64,000 nt of DNA, from contig NZ_JOIU01000021.1 of NCBI RefSeq assembly GCF_000720135.1, positions 62,001 through 126,000 on the forward strand, given 5' to 3'. The first letter of the stretch is position 1. Every line of letters begins with the position of its first letter. Below the pieces are notes generated by a model that searched no databases, was not told the origin of the DNA, and worked only from the letters and a program-made list of their open reading frames with translations. The translations under genes and the position numbers were made by a program. This document shows, one piece after another, positions 36,980 through 45,407 of this stretch. Origin of the DNA: Streptomyces sp. NRRL S-1022. GTDB lineage: Bacteria > Actinomycetota > Actinomycetes > Streptomycetales > Streptomycetaceae.

Positions 36980-38259
36980 TGTGCCGCGCCGACCGGCAGC
37001 CCGACCCGCACGACGCCGAGGACACGGCCGCCTCCGACGCGGCGTTCGCCGCACTGCTGGAGGACAGCGCCGAGGAACTGTACGAGAGCGCCCCCTGCGG
37101 ATACCTGTCCACGCTGATGGACGGCACCATAGCCAAGATCAACGCCACCTTGCTGCGGTGGCTGGGCCTGGACCGGGAGGCGGTGGTGGGCCGGATGCGC
37201 TTCACCGACCTGCTGACGGTGGGCGGCAAGCTGTACCACGAGACGCACTTCGCACCGCTGCTGCGGATGCAGGGCGAGATAAACGGCATCGCCCTGGAGA
37301 TCAAGGAGGCCACCGGCGGCCGCATCCCGGTGCTGGTCTCCTCCGTGGTCAAACACGGCAGCACCGGAGAGCCGCTGCTGGCCCGCACCACCGTCTTCGA
37401 CGCCCGGGACCGCCGTTCGTACGAGGAAGAGCTCCTGCGCCGCAAGAGGGAGGCCGAGGAGGCGCGCAGACAGGCGGAGGCCGACCGGGCCCGCCTCCAG
37501 GACGCCCTCGCCGTGCTCCAGCGGTCGCTCCTGCCCGACACGCTGCCGACGATGCCCGGGGTGGCGGCAGCCGCCTCGTACCACACCGCGTCCCCCGACC
37601 GGCTCGGCGGCGACTTCTACGACGTCTTCCCCGTCGACGGCGCGCGCTTCGCCTTCTTCCTCGGCGACGTGTGCGGCAAGGGCCCGCAGGCCGCCGCGGT
37701 CACCTCGCTGACCCGCTACACCCTGCGCGCCGCGGCACTCCACGACCCCGATCCGGTCTCGGCCCTGACCATCCTCAACAAGGTGCTCCACGAGCGCTAC
37801 TCCGCGAGCGGCGACCCGCGTTACTGCACCGCCGTCTTCGGCTGGCTCCGGCCCGACCCGGCGACCGGCGAGATCACCGTGCACCTCGCCTCGGGCGGTC
37901 ATCCTCCGGTCCTGGTCCTGCGCGCCGACGGCACGGCCGAGTTCCTGCCCACCCCCGGCGGCCTCCTGGTCGGGATCCTGCCCTCCGCGCCCTTCGTCAC
38001 CGCCACCACCGTGCTCGCCCCGGGCGACACGATGCTGCTCTACACCGACGGCCTCACCGAGGCCCGCACCGGCACGGACCGCACCACCCTGTTCGGCGAG
38101 GAAGCCCTGCTGGCCTTCGCCACCGGGCAGGCCGACAGATCCCCGCAGGCCGTCGTCGAGGCCGTCGCGGCCCTGCTGAAAGGCTTCGGCGACGGCCTGG
38201 AGGACGACACCGCCGTCCTCGCCCTCGCAGCCGCCCCCCAGACGAGACAGCCACGATGA
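36976..38259 (+). CDS. PAS-PP2C (SpoIIE/RsbP-like) serine phosphatase
   Basis: The 427-residue protein has an N-terminal PAS domain (about 30-145; APCGYLSTLMDGTIAKINAT), a charged coiled coil (about 150-185; ELLRRKREAEEARRQAEAD) and a C-terminal PP2C/SpoIIE domain. The phosphatase metal ligands are in RLGGDFYDVF, GDVCGKG, YTDGLTEAR and EDDTAVLAL. The ATG overlaps the RsbQ-like stop, and the STAS gene overlaps its own stop. The three form an RsbQ-RsbP-RsbV-like module; dephosphorylation of the STAS protein would free a sigma factor elsewhere. Confidence 0.92.
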   Translation: MMCRADRQPDPHDAEDTAASDAAFAALLEDSAEELYESAPCGYLSTLMDGTIAKINATLLRWLGLDREAVVGRMRFTDLLTVGGKLYHETHFAPLLRMQGEINGIALEIKEATGGRIPVLVSSVVKHGSTGEPLLARTTVFDARDRRSYEEELLRRKREAEEARRQAEADRARLQDALAVLQRSLLPDTLPTMPGVAAAASYHTASPDRLGGDFYDVFPVDGARFAFFLGDVCGKGPQAAAVTSLTRYTLRAAALHDPDPVSALTILNKVLHERYSASGDPRYCTAVFGWLRPDPATGEITVHLASGGHPPVLVLRADGTAEFLPTPGGLLVGILPSAPFVTATTVLAPGDTMLLYTDGLTEARTGTDRTTLFGEEALLAFATGQADRSPQAVVEAVAALLKGFGDGLEDDTAVLALAAAPQTRQPR

Positions 38260-38594
38260 GCGCACTGAAGATCACCACCCGAGACGCCGCCGGCGGTCCC
38301 GTTCTGGAGATCTCCGGCGAACTCGACTACGCCAACGCCGCGCAGCTGCGTGAGCTGATCCCCACCATCGGCCTGCGGCCCGGCCAGCGCCTGACGCTGG
38401 ACCTGGACGGGATGGAGTTCTGTGACTCCAGTGGCATCACCGCCATGATCGCCGCCCGCAACCACGCGCACGCCGCCCAGGCCGGCATCGCGCTCGCCGC
38501 CGTCCCCGCCCACTTCCTGCGGGTCCTGCGCATCGTCGGCCTCGACCAGATCTTCACCATCGACGCCGGCGACGAAACGGCCACCCGTTCCTGA
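38256..38594 (+). CDS. STAS-domain anti-anti-sigma factor (RsbV-like)
   Basis: The 112-residue protein is a single STAS domain (LEISGELDYANAAQLRELI, LTLDLDGMEFCDSSGITAM). The phosphorylatable Ser is in the DSSG motif. The start ATG overlaps the phosphatase stop by 4 bp. Its partner anti-sigma kinase is not in the window. Confidence 0.92.
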   Translation: MSALKITTRDAAGGPVLEISGELDYANAAQLRELIPTIGLRPGQRLTLDLDGMEFCDSSGITAMIAARNHAHAAQAGIALAAVPAHFLRVLRIVGLDQIFTIDAGDETATRS

Positions 38595-38602
38595 GCCGTT
38601 CC

Positions 38603-38650
38603 CGCGTTCGCGGCCTCCCGCGGCCGCGGCCGCGGGAGGCCGCGAACGCG
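38603..38650. terminator. Fully palindromic 48-bp terminator
   Basis: CGCGTTCGCGGCCTCCCGCGGC pairs with its exact complement at 38629-38650 around a self-complementary CGCG centre, so the whole 48 bp is one perfect palindrome. It lies between the convergent STAS and NUDIX genes. A bidirectional terminator is the simplest explanation. Confidence 0.88.
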
Positions 38651-38672
38651 AGTGGCGGCGGCGACGCAGCGG

Positions 38673-39209
38673 TCAGAGGGCCAGTCCCACGTGCGCCAGC
38701 GCCTGCTTCAGCAGGACCCCGTGGCCGCCCGGCATCTCGTTCTGCACGGCCGGGGAGGCGGCCTCCTGGGGGCTGAACCAGACGAGGTCGAGCGCGTCCT
38801 GGCGGGGCCGGCAGTCCCCGGTCACCGGCACGATGTAGGCGAGGGAGACCGCGTGCTGGCGCGGGTCGTGGTACGGCGTGACACCGGCGGTCGGGAAGTA
38901 CTCGGCGACCGTGAACGGCTGGAGCGAGGCGGGGACGCGGGGCAGGGCGACCGGGCCGAGGTCCTTCTCCAGGTGGCGCAGCAGCGCGTCGCGGACCCGC
39001 TCGTGGTGCAGGACGCGGCCGGAGACCAGCGTCCGGCTGACGGTGCCGTCCGGGCCGATGCGCAGCAGCAGCCCGATGCTGGTGACTTCACCGCTGTCGT
39101 CCACGCGTACGGGCACGGCCTCGACGTACAGGATCGGCATCCGGGCCCTGGCCATCTCCAGCTCGTCCGTGGTCAGCCAGCCGGGCGTGGTTTCGGTCAT
39201 GTCAGACAT
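38673..39209 (-). CDS. NUDIX-fold protein (DUF4916-like) with degenerate Nudix box
   Basis: The 178-residue protein has the DUF4916-style N-terminus (WLTTDELEMARARMPILYVE) and a Nudix-like segment GRVLHHERVRDALLRHLEKDLG. Against GX5EX7REUXEEXGU, the first Glu and the second-block Arg are in place, but REUXEE reads RHLEKD, so metal-binding Glu residues are changed. Hydrolase activity is uncertain. ATG 39209 lies 8 bp from the stop of the amidohydrolase gene, so it is the last gene of a three-gene leftward operon. The ribosome-binding site (GGAAAG) is weak and distant. An ATG at 39200 is an alternative. Confidence 0.8.
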   Translation of the reverse strand: MSDMTETTPGWLTTDELEMARARMPILYVEAVPVRVDDSGEVTSIGLLLRIGPDGTVSRTLVSGRVLHHERVRDALLRHLEKDLGPVALPRVPASLQPFTVAEYFPTAGVTPYHDPRQHAVSLAYIVPVTGDCRPRQDALDLVWFSPQEAASPAVQNEMPGGHGVLLKQALAHVGLAL

Positions 39210-39216
39210 TGCTTGA

Positions 39217-40395
39217 TCATACTTTCCGGTCGGGGTGCCCGCTGGAATCGCGGGCGGCTTCGGATACGGGCGGTCCGTACAGCCGGCGGGCGTTGTCACG
39301 GCCCGTCCAGTCCGCGATCCGCAGGGCGTCGGCCAGGCTCAGCTCGTCGGCGTCGACGCGGTCCTGCAGCAGACCGGCGAGACCCTCCCGGAAACACAGG
39401 GCCCCCAGGTGGTGGAACTCGGCCACACCGAAGGCGTCGGAGCTGTACAGCAGTTTGCGGAACGGGGTTATCTCCAGTGCCTCCTCCAGCACCGCCCGGC
39501 AGCGGGCGGGACCGGTGTGGTGCAGGGCGAGGCCGACGTCCAGGTACACGTGCTCGAACACCGCGGCGAGGTAGGCGGCCTGGCGCTGGTACGGCCAGCA
39601 GTGCAGCAGCAGCACCGGGACGGTGCCGGCGGTCCGGTGCAGCCAGTCGGTGAGCAGCGCGGGGTCGGCGCGGTGCAGCCGCAGGTCCGCGTCGCCGAAA
39701 CCGGTGTGCAGTTGCAGCGGCAGCCCCAGCTCGACGGCGGTCCACAGCAGGTGCCGGAGCAGGACCGGATCGTCGAGGCGTCCTGTGCCGCGTGCCAGCC
39801 AGCGTCCGGCCGCCCGCGTCACCTCGGCCGCGGCCGGGCGCTCCGGCTCCAGCGCGAAACCGGTCCGGTATGCCGCGACGGACTTCACCGCCACCACGCC
39901 CGGCCGGCGTACGGCCGCCTCGGCGGCGGCCCGGAACGCGGCCGCGTACCCGCCCGCCGTCACACCCCGCGCGGCCACCGCCTCGGCGACCGGCTCCAGC
40001 CGTACGACCTCGCAGGCGGCGGCGCCGGCCGCGGTGGCCAGCTGTGCGGGGGAGGTGAGCGGGTACGGGGCGTAGCCGGTGTCCACGCAGAACACCCCGG
40101 TGCCGGAGGCCGTCAGGAACCGCCGGTTGACCTCCTGCCAGCCCAGTTCCGCGCGCCGGGCCACGTAGTCGGCGGGCGGCGCGTGCCGGGGGAGGCCGAG
40201 CAGGGGCGCGCAGTGGCGGCGGACGGCCACGCCGACGGGGCTGTCGAAGGGGGAGACGCCGGGCCAGGCGGCGCCCTCGGTGAGCAGGGACTCGAACTCC
40301 GCGGCGCTCAGGTCGGCCGTGACCGCGCCGTGGCAGTGGTGATCGACCAGCGGCAGCGCGGCGAGCGCCTCGTGCACGGGTTGGGGGGCGGCCAT
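39217..40395 (-). CDS. FluG-type amidohydrolase
   Basis: The 392-residue metal-dependent hydrolase has the N-terminal LVDHHCHGAV (HxH), LHTGFGDADL, LLHCWPYQRQAAYLAAVFEHVYLD (in parts) and the terminal Asp in LYSSDAFG. This is the amidohydrolase-2/FluG N-terminal type that is fused or adjacent to glutamine-synthetase-like proteins. The gene starts 2 bp after the stop of the synthetase-like gene. The pair may make and later cleave a gamma-glutamyl amide, but the substrate is not known. Confidence 0.87.
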   Translation of the reverse strand: MAAPQPVHEALAALPLVDHHCHGAVTADLSAAEFESLLTEGAAWPGVSPFDSPVGVAVRRHCAPLLGLPRHAPPADYVARRAELGWQEVNRRFLTASGTGVFCVDTGYAPYPLTSPAQLATAAGAAACEVVRLEPVAEAVAARGVTAGGYAAAFRAAAEAAVRRPGVVAVKSVAAYRTGFALEPERPAAAEVTRAAGRWLARGTGRLDDPVLLRHLLWTAVELGLPLQLHTGFGDADLRLHRADPALLTDWLHRTAGTVPVLLLHCWPYQRQAAYLAAVFEHVYLDVGLALHHTGPARCRAVLEEALEITPFRKLLYSSDAFGVAEFHHLGALCFREGLAGLLQDRVDADELSLADALRIADWTGRDNARRLYGPPVSEAARDSSGHPDRKV

Positions 40396-40397
40396 CG

Positions 40398-41801
40398 TCA
40401 GTACGTCCAGCGGTAGGCCGCCGCGATCCGGTCCGGGCCGAGTCCGTCGACGGCCGCCGCCTCGCCGAGCCGTACGGCGGTCACCGCGTCGGCGAGGACC
40501 GGGCCCAGCGCGGCCCGCAGGACCGGGTCGGCGCGGAACTCCTCGACGGCCTCGGGCAGCGACCGCGGCAGCCGCCGTACGCCCAGGGCCGCGGCCTCGT
40601 CGGGGCCGTAGCGGGCCGGGTCGCCGGTGATCTCGCCGGGCAGGGCGCGGGCCGCCGTGACACCGTCGAGCCCGGCGGCGATCACACAGCCGAGGGCGAG
40701 ATACGGGTTGGCGGCCAGGTCGACGGGTTTGACCTCCATGTTGGCCTCCTGGCCGTGGCGGCCGGCCGAGCCCGTGATCATGCGCAGGCCGGCCTCGCGG
40801 GTCTCGCGGCCCCAGGCGGTGAAGATCCCGGCCCACTGGGAGGGCCGCAGCCGCAGATAGCTGGCCGGGCTCGGGGCGGTGACCGCCGTCAGAGCCGGGA
40901 GGCGGGCGAGGACGCCGGCCGCGAAGGACTCCGCCTCGGCCGTCATGCCGTACCGGCGCTCGCCGCCCGCGTGCAGGTTCACCCCGTCGCGCCAGCAGGA
41001 CAGGTGCAGATGGCCGCCGTTGCCGACGCCCTCGGCGGACACCGCGGGCGCGAACGACACCCTCAGGCCGTGCCGCTGGGCCACCGCCCGCACGGTCTGG
41101 CGGACCAGGACGCTGCGGTCGGCCGCGGCCACCGGGTCCCGTGCGCCCACCGAGATCTCGAACTGCCCGGGCGCGTACTCGGGGTGCAGCTGGTCGACGT
41201 CCACGCCCTGGGCGGCGCACGCGGCCAGCAGATCGGCGGTGTAGTCGCTCAGCCCGACCTGCCGGGTCGCGCCGTACGCCGGCCCGGAGACCGCCGGGAC
41301 GAACTCCCCGGCGGGCGCCGAGCCCAGTCCCACGGACCACTCGATCTCGATCGCCGCCTTGAAGCCGAGGCCGTGCCGTTCGGCCGCGCCGGTGACGATC
41401 CGGCGCAGGAAGGTCCGGGCGCAGCCGGGGTGCCGGGCGCCCTCCTGGGTGATCCGGTCCACCGGCGCCCAGGCCCAGCCGGGCTGCCCGGCCAGCGCCA
41501 CCAGCTGGTCGAGGTCCGGGTAGAGCCGCAGGTCGCCGTCGGGGGAGCCGAGGACGTCGGTGGTGACGGCGGAGTCGTCGGCGAGGAAGGTGTCGAACAC
41601 CGGGGACATGCCGACACCCCGGGTCACGGCCGCCTCCAGCCGCGCGGTCGGGACGGTCTTGACCCGGCAGACGCCCGCCGTGTCGACGTACGCCAGCACG
41701 ATGCCGTGCACGCCCCGCGCGGACAGGTCGGCGGTGAGGGCGGCGACCCGGCGCAGGTCGCCGGGACGGCCGCCGGGCACGGGGTCGGCGAAAGTCGTCA
41801 T
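40398..41801 (-). CDS. Glutamine-synthetase-like gamma-glutamyl ligase
   Basis: The 467-residue protein belongs to the glutamine synthetase family (FluG/PuuA/GlnA4-like group). It has AIEIEWSVG (metal Glu residues), HPEYAPGQFEISVG, NGGHLHLSCW, SPASYLRLRPSQWAG and EVKPVDLAANPYLALG. It lacks the adenylylation-type C-terminus of GlnA. The start ATG 41801 follows GGAGGAGG. Family members make gamma-glutamyl derivatives of amines (polyamines, ethanolamine). The following amidohydrolase supports an amine-detoxification or catabolic route, not nitrogen assimilation. Confidence 0.87.
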   Translation of the reverse strand: MTTFADPVPGGRPGDLRRVAALTADLSARGVHGIVLAYVDTAGVCRVKTVPTARLEAAVTRGVGMSPVFDTFLADDSAVTTDVLGSPDGDLRLYPDLDQLVALAGQPGWAWAPVDRITQEGARHPGCARTFLRRIVTGAAERHGLGFKAAIEIEWSVGLGSAPAGEFVPAVSGPAYGATRQVGLSDYTADLLAACAAQGVDVDQLHPEYAPGQFEISVGARDPVAAADRSVLVRQTVRAVAQRHGLRVSFAPAVSAEGVGNGGHLHLSCWRDGVNLHAGGERRYGMTAEAESFAAGVLARLPALTAVTAPSPASYLRLRPSQWAGIFTAWGRETREAGLRMITGSAGRHGQEANMEVKPVDLAANPYLALGCVIAAGLDGVTAARALPGEITGDPARYGPDEAAALGVRRLPRSLPEAVEEFRADPVLRAALGPVLADAVTAVRLGEAAAVDGLGPDRIAAAYRWTY

Positions 41802-42029
41802 ACGTCCTCCTCCGCGGGCCACGGGCCGCCGCCGGCCGCCGCCGGCCGTGCCGCCGGGGAGTGGCCCTCGCTCACGTATCCGCCCCTCTCACGTGCGGTC
41901 GTCCGCCGTCATTGTGCCGCCCGCCGATCGAGCTGTCCCGGCAACCGGGCACCGTGGGCGGTTCCGGGCACGCGGGGCACATGAGGAACACTGGACCGGT
42001 ACATCCCCGCCCCCGACCGGAAGCAGGAC

Positions 42030-42884
42030 ATGCCCGCCACGCCCGCCACCTTCCTGGAGGCCTCCCCACCGTCCGCCGGCCCGGCCGATATCCGGCTGGT
42101 CGTCACCGACATGGACGGCACGCTGCTGGACGACGCCAAGCGGATCCCCGACGGCCTGTGGCCGATGCTCGCCGAGCTGCGCCGCCGCGGAGTGCTGTTC
42201 AGCCCGGCGAGCGGACGCCAGTACGCGACCTTGCACCGGCAGTTCGCCCGGGTCGCCGAGGGCATGGTGTTCATCGCGGAGAACGGCACGTACGTGGTCC
42301 GCGACGGCGTGGAGCTGAGCTCCGACCCGCTCGACAGGTCCGTCGCCGGCGGGGTCGTCCGGAGGGTACGGCGGCTGGTCGCGGGCGGCGCGGACGTCGG
42401 CGCCGTGGTCTGCGGCAAGCGGGCGGCGTACGTCGAGCGGACCGACGAGGCGTTCCTGGCGGAGGTCCGCACGTACTATGCCGAGCACCGGATCGTCGAG
42501 GACGTCACCGCGGTCGGCGACGACGTGATCAAGGTCGCGCTGTTCGACTTCGGGTCCGCCGAGCACGGCACCGCCCCGGCCCTCGCGGAGTTCGCCGGCA
42601 CCCACCAGGTGGTGGTCTCCGGCGAGCACTGGGTGGACGTGATGAACCGCACCGCCAACAAGGGCACCGCCCTGCGCGGCCTCCAGCGGGCGCTCGGCAT
42701 CACCGCCGCGCAGACCATGGTCTTCGGCGACTACTTGAACGACCTGGAGATGCTCGACGCCGCGGAGTGGTCCTTCGCCACGGCGGGCGCCCACCCCGAG
42801 GTGATCCGCAGGGCCCGCCACCTGGCCCCGTCCAACAACGACGGGGGCGTCCTGCGCACCATGGCCCGAGTGCTCGGCCTGTAG
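42030..42884 (+). CDS. Cof-type HAD phosphatase
   Basis: The 284-residue protein is a class IIB HAD hydrolase. It has the nucleophile motif VVTDMDGTLLDD near residue 27, SPASGRQ (motif II), the Lys region in ANKGTALRGLQRALG and the acidic motif VFGDYLNDLEML. Such enzymes dephosphorylate sugar phosphates or related small molecules. It is divergent from the synthetase-like operon over 228 bp. Confidence 0.9.
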   Translation: MPATPATFLEASPPSAGPADIRLVVTDMDGTLLDDAKRIPDGLWPMLAELRRRGVLFSPASGRQYATLHRQFARVAEGMVFIAENGTYVVRDGVELSSDPLDRSVAGGVVRRVRRLVAGGADVGAVVCGKRAAYVERTDEAFLAEVRTYYAEHRIVEDVTAVGDDVIKVALFDFGSAEHGTAPALAEFAGTHQVVVSGEHWVDVMNRTANKGTALRGLQRALGITAAQTMVFGDYLNDLEMLDAAEWSFATAGAHPEVIRRARHLAPSNNDGGVLRTMARVLGL

Positions 42885-42910
42885 CCCGCGTCAGGGACCT
42901 GTGGCCCGGG

Positions 42911-43723
42911 TCAGGGCTTGAGCGCGACCCCGCCGTACAGCGAGACCGGCCCGTCCGCGGTCTCCTCGGGCCGCCACTGCGCCACGGAGACGATTCCGGG
43001 CTCCAGCAGTTCCAGGCCCCGGAAGAACGTGCCCACCTCGGCGTGGGAGCGGGCGACCAGGGTGACACCGCCGGCCGCGTAGGCCGCGATGCCCTGGTGG
43101 ACGTTCTCGGGTTCGAAGTCGGCGGTCATCGTGGACAGCACCAGGCAGCTGCCCGGCGCCAGCGCGCCGACCAGGGTGTCCACCAGGTCGTGGGCGCCGT
43201 CCTCGTCGGCGATGAAGTGCAGCAGGGCGATGAGGGAGAGGGCCACCGGGCGGCCGAGGTCCAGGACGCGGGCGGCCTGTTCCAGGATGCTCCGCGGATC
43301 GCGGGCGTCGGCCTGGACGTACTCCGTCACGCCCTCTCGGGTGCCGCGCAGCAGCGCGCCGGCGTGGGCCAGCACGATGGGGTCGTTGTCGACGTAGACC
43401 ACGCGGGCGTCCGGGGTCACCGACTGGGCGACCTGGTGCAGGTTCGGCTCGGTCGGAATGCCGGTGCCGATGTCCAGGAACTGGCGGATGCCCTGCTCCG
43501 CGGCCAGCGCCCGGGTGGTGCGGTGCATGAACGCCCGGTTGGCGCGGGCGGCCTTCGGGGCGGCCGCGTCGATCGCCGCGATCCGCCGGCCCAGTTCCTC
43601 GTCGACCGGGTAGTTGTCCTTGCCGCCGAGGAACCAGTCGTACACCCGGGCCGGATGCGGCCGGCTGGTGTCGATGGTGTCCTGGATCCGCGGGCCGGTC
43701 CCCGTCACGCGCTGCTCCTCCAC
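42911..43723 (-). CDS. SAM-dependent methyltransferase, DUF574 family
   Basis: The 270-residue protein belongs to the large Streptomyces DUF574 family. It shows TIDTSRPHPARVYDWFLGGKDNY, the SAM site FLDIGTGIPTEPNLHQVAQ in part, VVYVDNDPIVLAHAGALL and the C-terminal VSLYGGVALKP. The ATG follows GGAGGAGC. Many paralogues exist in each Streptomyces genome and few have assigned substrates. Confidence 0.88.
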   Translation of the reverse strand: MEEQRVTGTGPRIQDTIDTSRPHPARVYDWFLGGKDNYPVDEELGRRIAAIDAAAPKAARANRAFMHRTTRALAAEQGIRQFLDIGTGIPTEPNLHQVAQSVTPDARVVYVDNDPIVLAHAGALLRGTREGVTEYVQADARDPRSILEQAARVLDLGRPVALSLIALLHFIADEDGAHDLVDTLVGALAPGSCLVLSTMTADFEPENVHQGIAAYAAGGVTLVARSHAEVGTFFRGLELLEPGIVSVAQWRPEETADGPVSLYGGVALKP

Positions 43724-43855
43724 CCGTCGGTCCCGGTGGTCGGTCCGGGACGTGCGGGGAGCAGTCTGACACGATCACGCGGCGCGGCGCAGACAGTCTT
43801 CGGCCACCTGCCGGTCGAGCGCCGCCCGCACCAACGCGGCGGCCAGCACGGCCGG

Positions 43856-44422
43856 TTAGGTGTCCCCGGCCAGCTCGGTCAGCCGGCCGGGGTCCTCGGG
43901 CAGGCCGAGCCGCCCGGCGCCGGCCAGTGCCTTGCCGTCCAGGTAGGGCGCGATGTCGGGCCACACCCGCTGCGCCTCGCGCAGGAAGATGCCGGCGCCG
44001 GCCGGGCCGATGCCCGGCTCCTCCATGAGCAGTCGCTGCAGGGCGGCGGGGTCGCCCTCCGCCTCCCGGTGCAGCCGGCGCAGGTCCCCGCCCCAGCGTT
44101 CGGTCAGCAGCTCGGCGCCGGCGCCGAGCTGGGCGGCCGTCCGCTCGTCGTACCGGCGGTAGCCGCCCCGGCCGAGCGCGGCCACCCGCCGCCGCCGGCC
44201 GGCCTCGGCCATCCGGCGGGGGCTGTCCAGCCGGTCCTCGTGCAGGGCCCGGGCGGCGGCCACCGCGACCGAGGCCCGGATCCGGGCGCTCAGCAGCAGG
44301 GACAGCACCAGCAGCCGGTACAGCGGCTGCGGGGTGTCCGTCAGGCGGATGCCCGCCTCCTCGGCGTACGTCCGCCCGTATCCGGACACCAGCTCGCGCA
44401 CGACCCGTTCGTCGCGGTTCAC
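43856..44422 (-). CDS. HhH-type endonuclease III-like protein
   Basis: The 188-residue protein has the helical layout of HhH-GPD DNA glycosylases, with a helix-hairpin-helix segment MEEPGIGPAGAGIFLREAQ (about 135-152). It lacks the Fe-S cysteines of endonuclease III, and the catalytic Lys is not evident. GTG 44422, 11 bp after the upstream stop, is the best start, although no strong ribosome-binding site is seen. It follows DUF3140 and Dps on the same strand, which suggests a DNA-protection or repair operon. Confidence 0.7.
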   Translation of the reverse strand: MNRDERVVRELVSGYGRTYAEEAGIRLTDTPQPLYRLLVLSLLLSARIRASVAVAAARALHEDRLDSPRRMAEAGRRRRVAALGRGGYRRYDERTAAQLGAGAELLTERWGGDLRRLHREAEGDPAALQRLLMEEPGIGPAGAGIFLREAQRVWPDIAPYLDGKALAGAGRLGLPEDPGRLTELAGDT

Positions 44423-44433
44423 GACCGCACCGG

Positions 44434-44778
44434 CTACGGCTTGAGCGGGTCGTGGCCCAGCGTCATCAGCCGGTGCCGCCGGCGGGTGTCCGCCGGCGTG
44501 TTCTCCGGCTCCGGCTCGTTCTCCGGGTCGGCCAGGGCACCGACGGTGTCGACGACCTCGTACATGACCCGGATGTCGTCGTCGGTGAGGTCGGTACGGC
44601 GCTTCTGCAGGATAGCGAGGACGTGCTGCCCGGTGGGCGGGCCCGCATCCTCCGGCAGCGGCTCCGTCTCCTCGGCGGCGTCGCGGACCCGCAGCCAGGC
44701 CGCGAGTTCCGCCGAGGTCATGTTCACCACGCGGTGGAAGTCCTCCCACAGCGCCTCGGTCTCCAGGGCGTCGGCCAT
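44434..44778 (-). CDS. DUF3140 family protein
   Basis: The 114-residue acidic protein matches DUF3140 (FHRVVNMTSAELAAWLRV, MYEVVDTVGALADPE, HRLMTLGHDPLKP at the C-terminus). The family has SAP-like DNA-binding features and no proven role. It lies 32 bp after the Dps gene and 11 bp before the HhH gene, which suggests co-transcription. Confidence 0.8.
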   Translation of the reverse strand: MADALETEALWEDFHRVVNMTSAELAAWLRVRDAAEETEPLPEDAGPPTGQHVLAILQKRRTDLTDDDIRVMYEVVDTVGALADPENEPEPENTPADTRRRHRLMTLGHDPLKP

Positions 44779-44810
44779 GGGTCTCCCCCTTCCGTGCGGG
44801 ACCGGGTGTC

Positions 44811-45299
44811 CTACTTCCCGTCCTCGCGGGGGTGGTTCTCGGCCTCGAACATCCAGCGCTGCTTCTCCAGCTCGGCCGTGACCGAGATCAGCAGGTCCTG
44901 GGTGACCGGGTCGGCCTTCTCGGTCGTCTCGATCCGCTCGCGCAGCCGGCCGATGGCCGCCTCCAGCGCCGACACCATCAGCTCGACCACCTCGGTGTCG
45001 CGCAGCCAGCCGTCCTTGGCGCCGGGCAGCGCGAAGGTCGCGGCGATGGTCTCCGGCCGGCCGTCAGGAGACACGCCCAGCGCGGCGGCCCGCTCGGCCA
45101 CGGTGTCCGAGTGCTCCCGCGCGGCGGCGACCACCTCGTCCAGCTGGAGGTGGATCGACCGGAACCGGGGTCCCACGACGTTCCAGTGCGCCTGCTTGCC
45201 GATCAGCGACAGGCCGAGCAGGTCGACGAGGGTCTCCTGCAGGGCGGTCCCGGTGACGCGGAGTGCCTCCTCGGGCAGCGTGCTCTTGACCACGGTCAT
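44811..45299 (-). CDS. dps: Dps family DNA-protection ferritin
   Basis: The 162-residue protein is a Dps mini-ferritin. The inter-subunit ferroxidase residues are in IGKQAHWNVVGPRFRSIHLQLDEVV (split: the His of KQAHWN, then the Asp and Glu of QLDEVV). It stores iron oxide and shields DNA during stress. ATG 45299 starts MTVVKST; an upstream ATG at 45374 has no support. It is the first gene of a probable operon with DUF3140 and the HhH protein. Confidence 0.93.
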   Translation of the reverse strand: MTVVKSTLPEEALRVTGTALQETLVDLLGLSLIGKQAHWNVVGPRFRSIHLQLDEVVAAAREHSDTVAERAAALGVSPDGRPETIAATFALPGAKDGWLRDTEVVELMVSALEAAIGRLRERIETTEKADPVTQDLLISVTAELEKQRWMFEAENHPREDGK

Positions 45300-45407
45300 G
45301 GCGCGTACGTCCCCTTTCGTGAGTTGTGCACGGTCATGTCCGTCGGAGCGGGTGCCCGCTGCCCGGGGGAGCAAACCGGCTGATCAGGGGGACAGTGCCC
45401 GGTCCCG

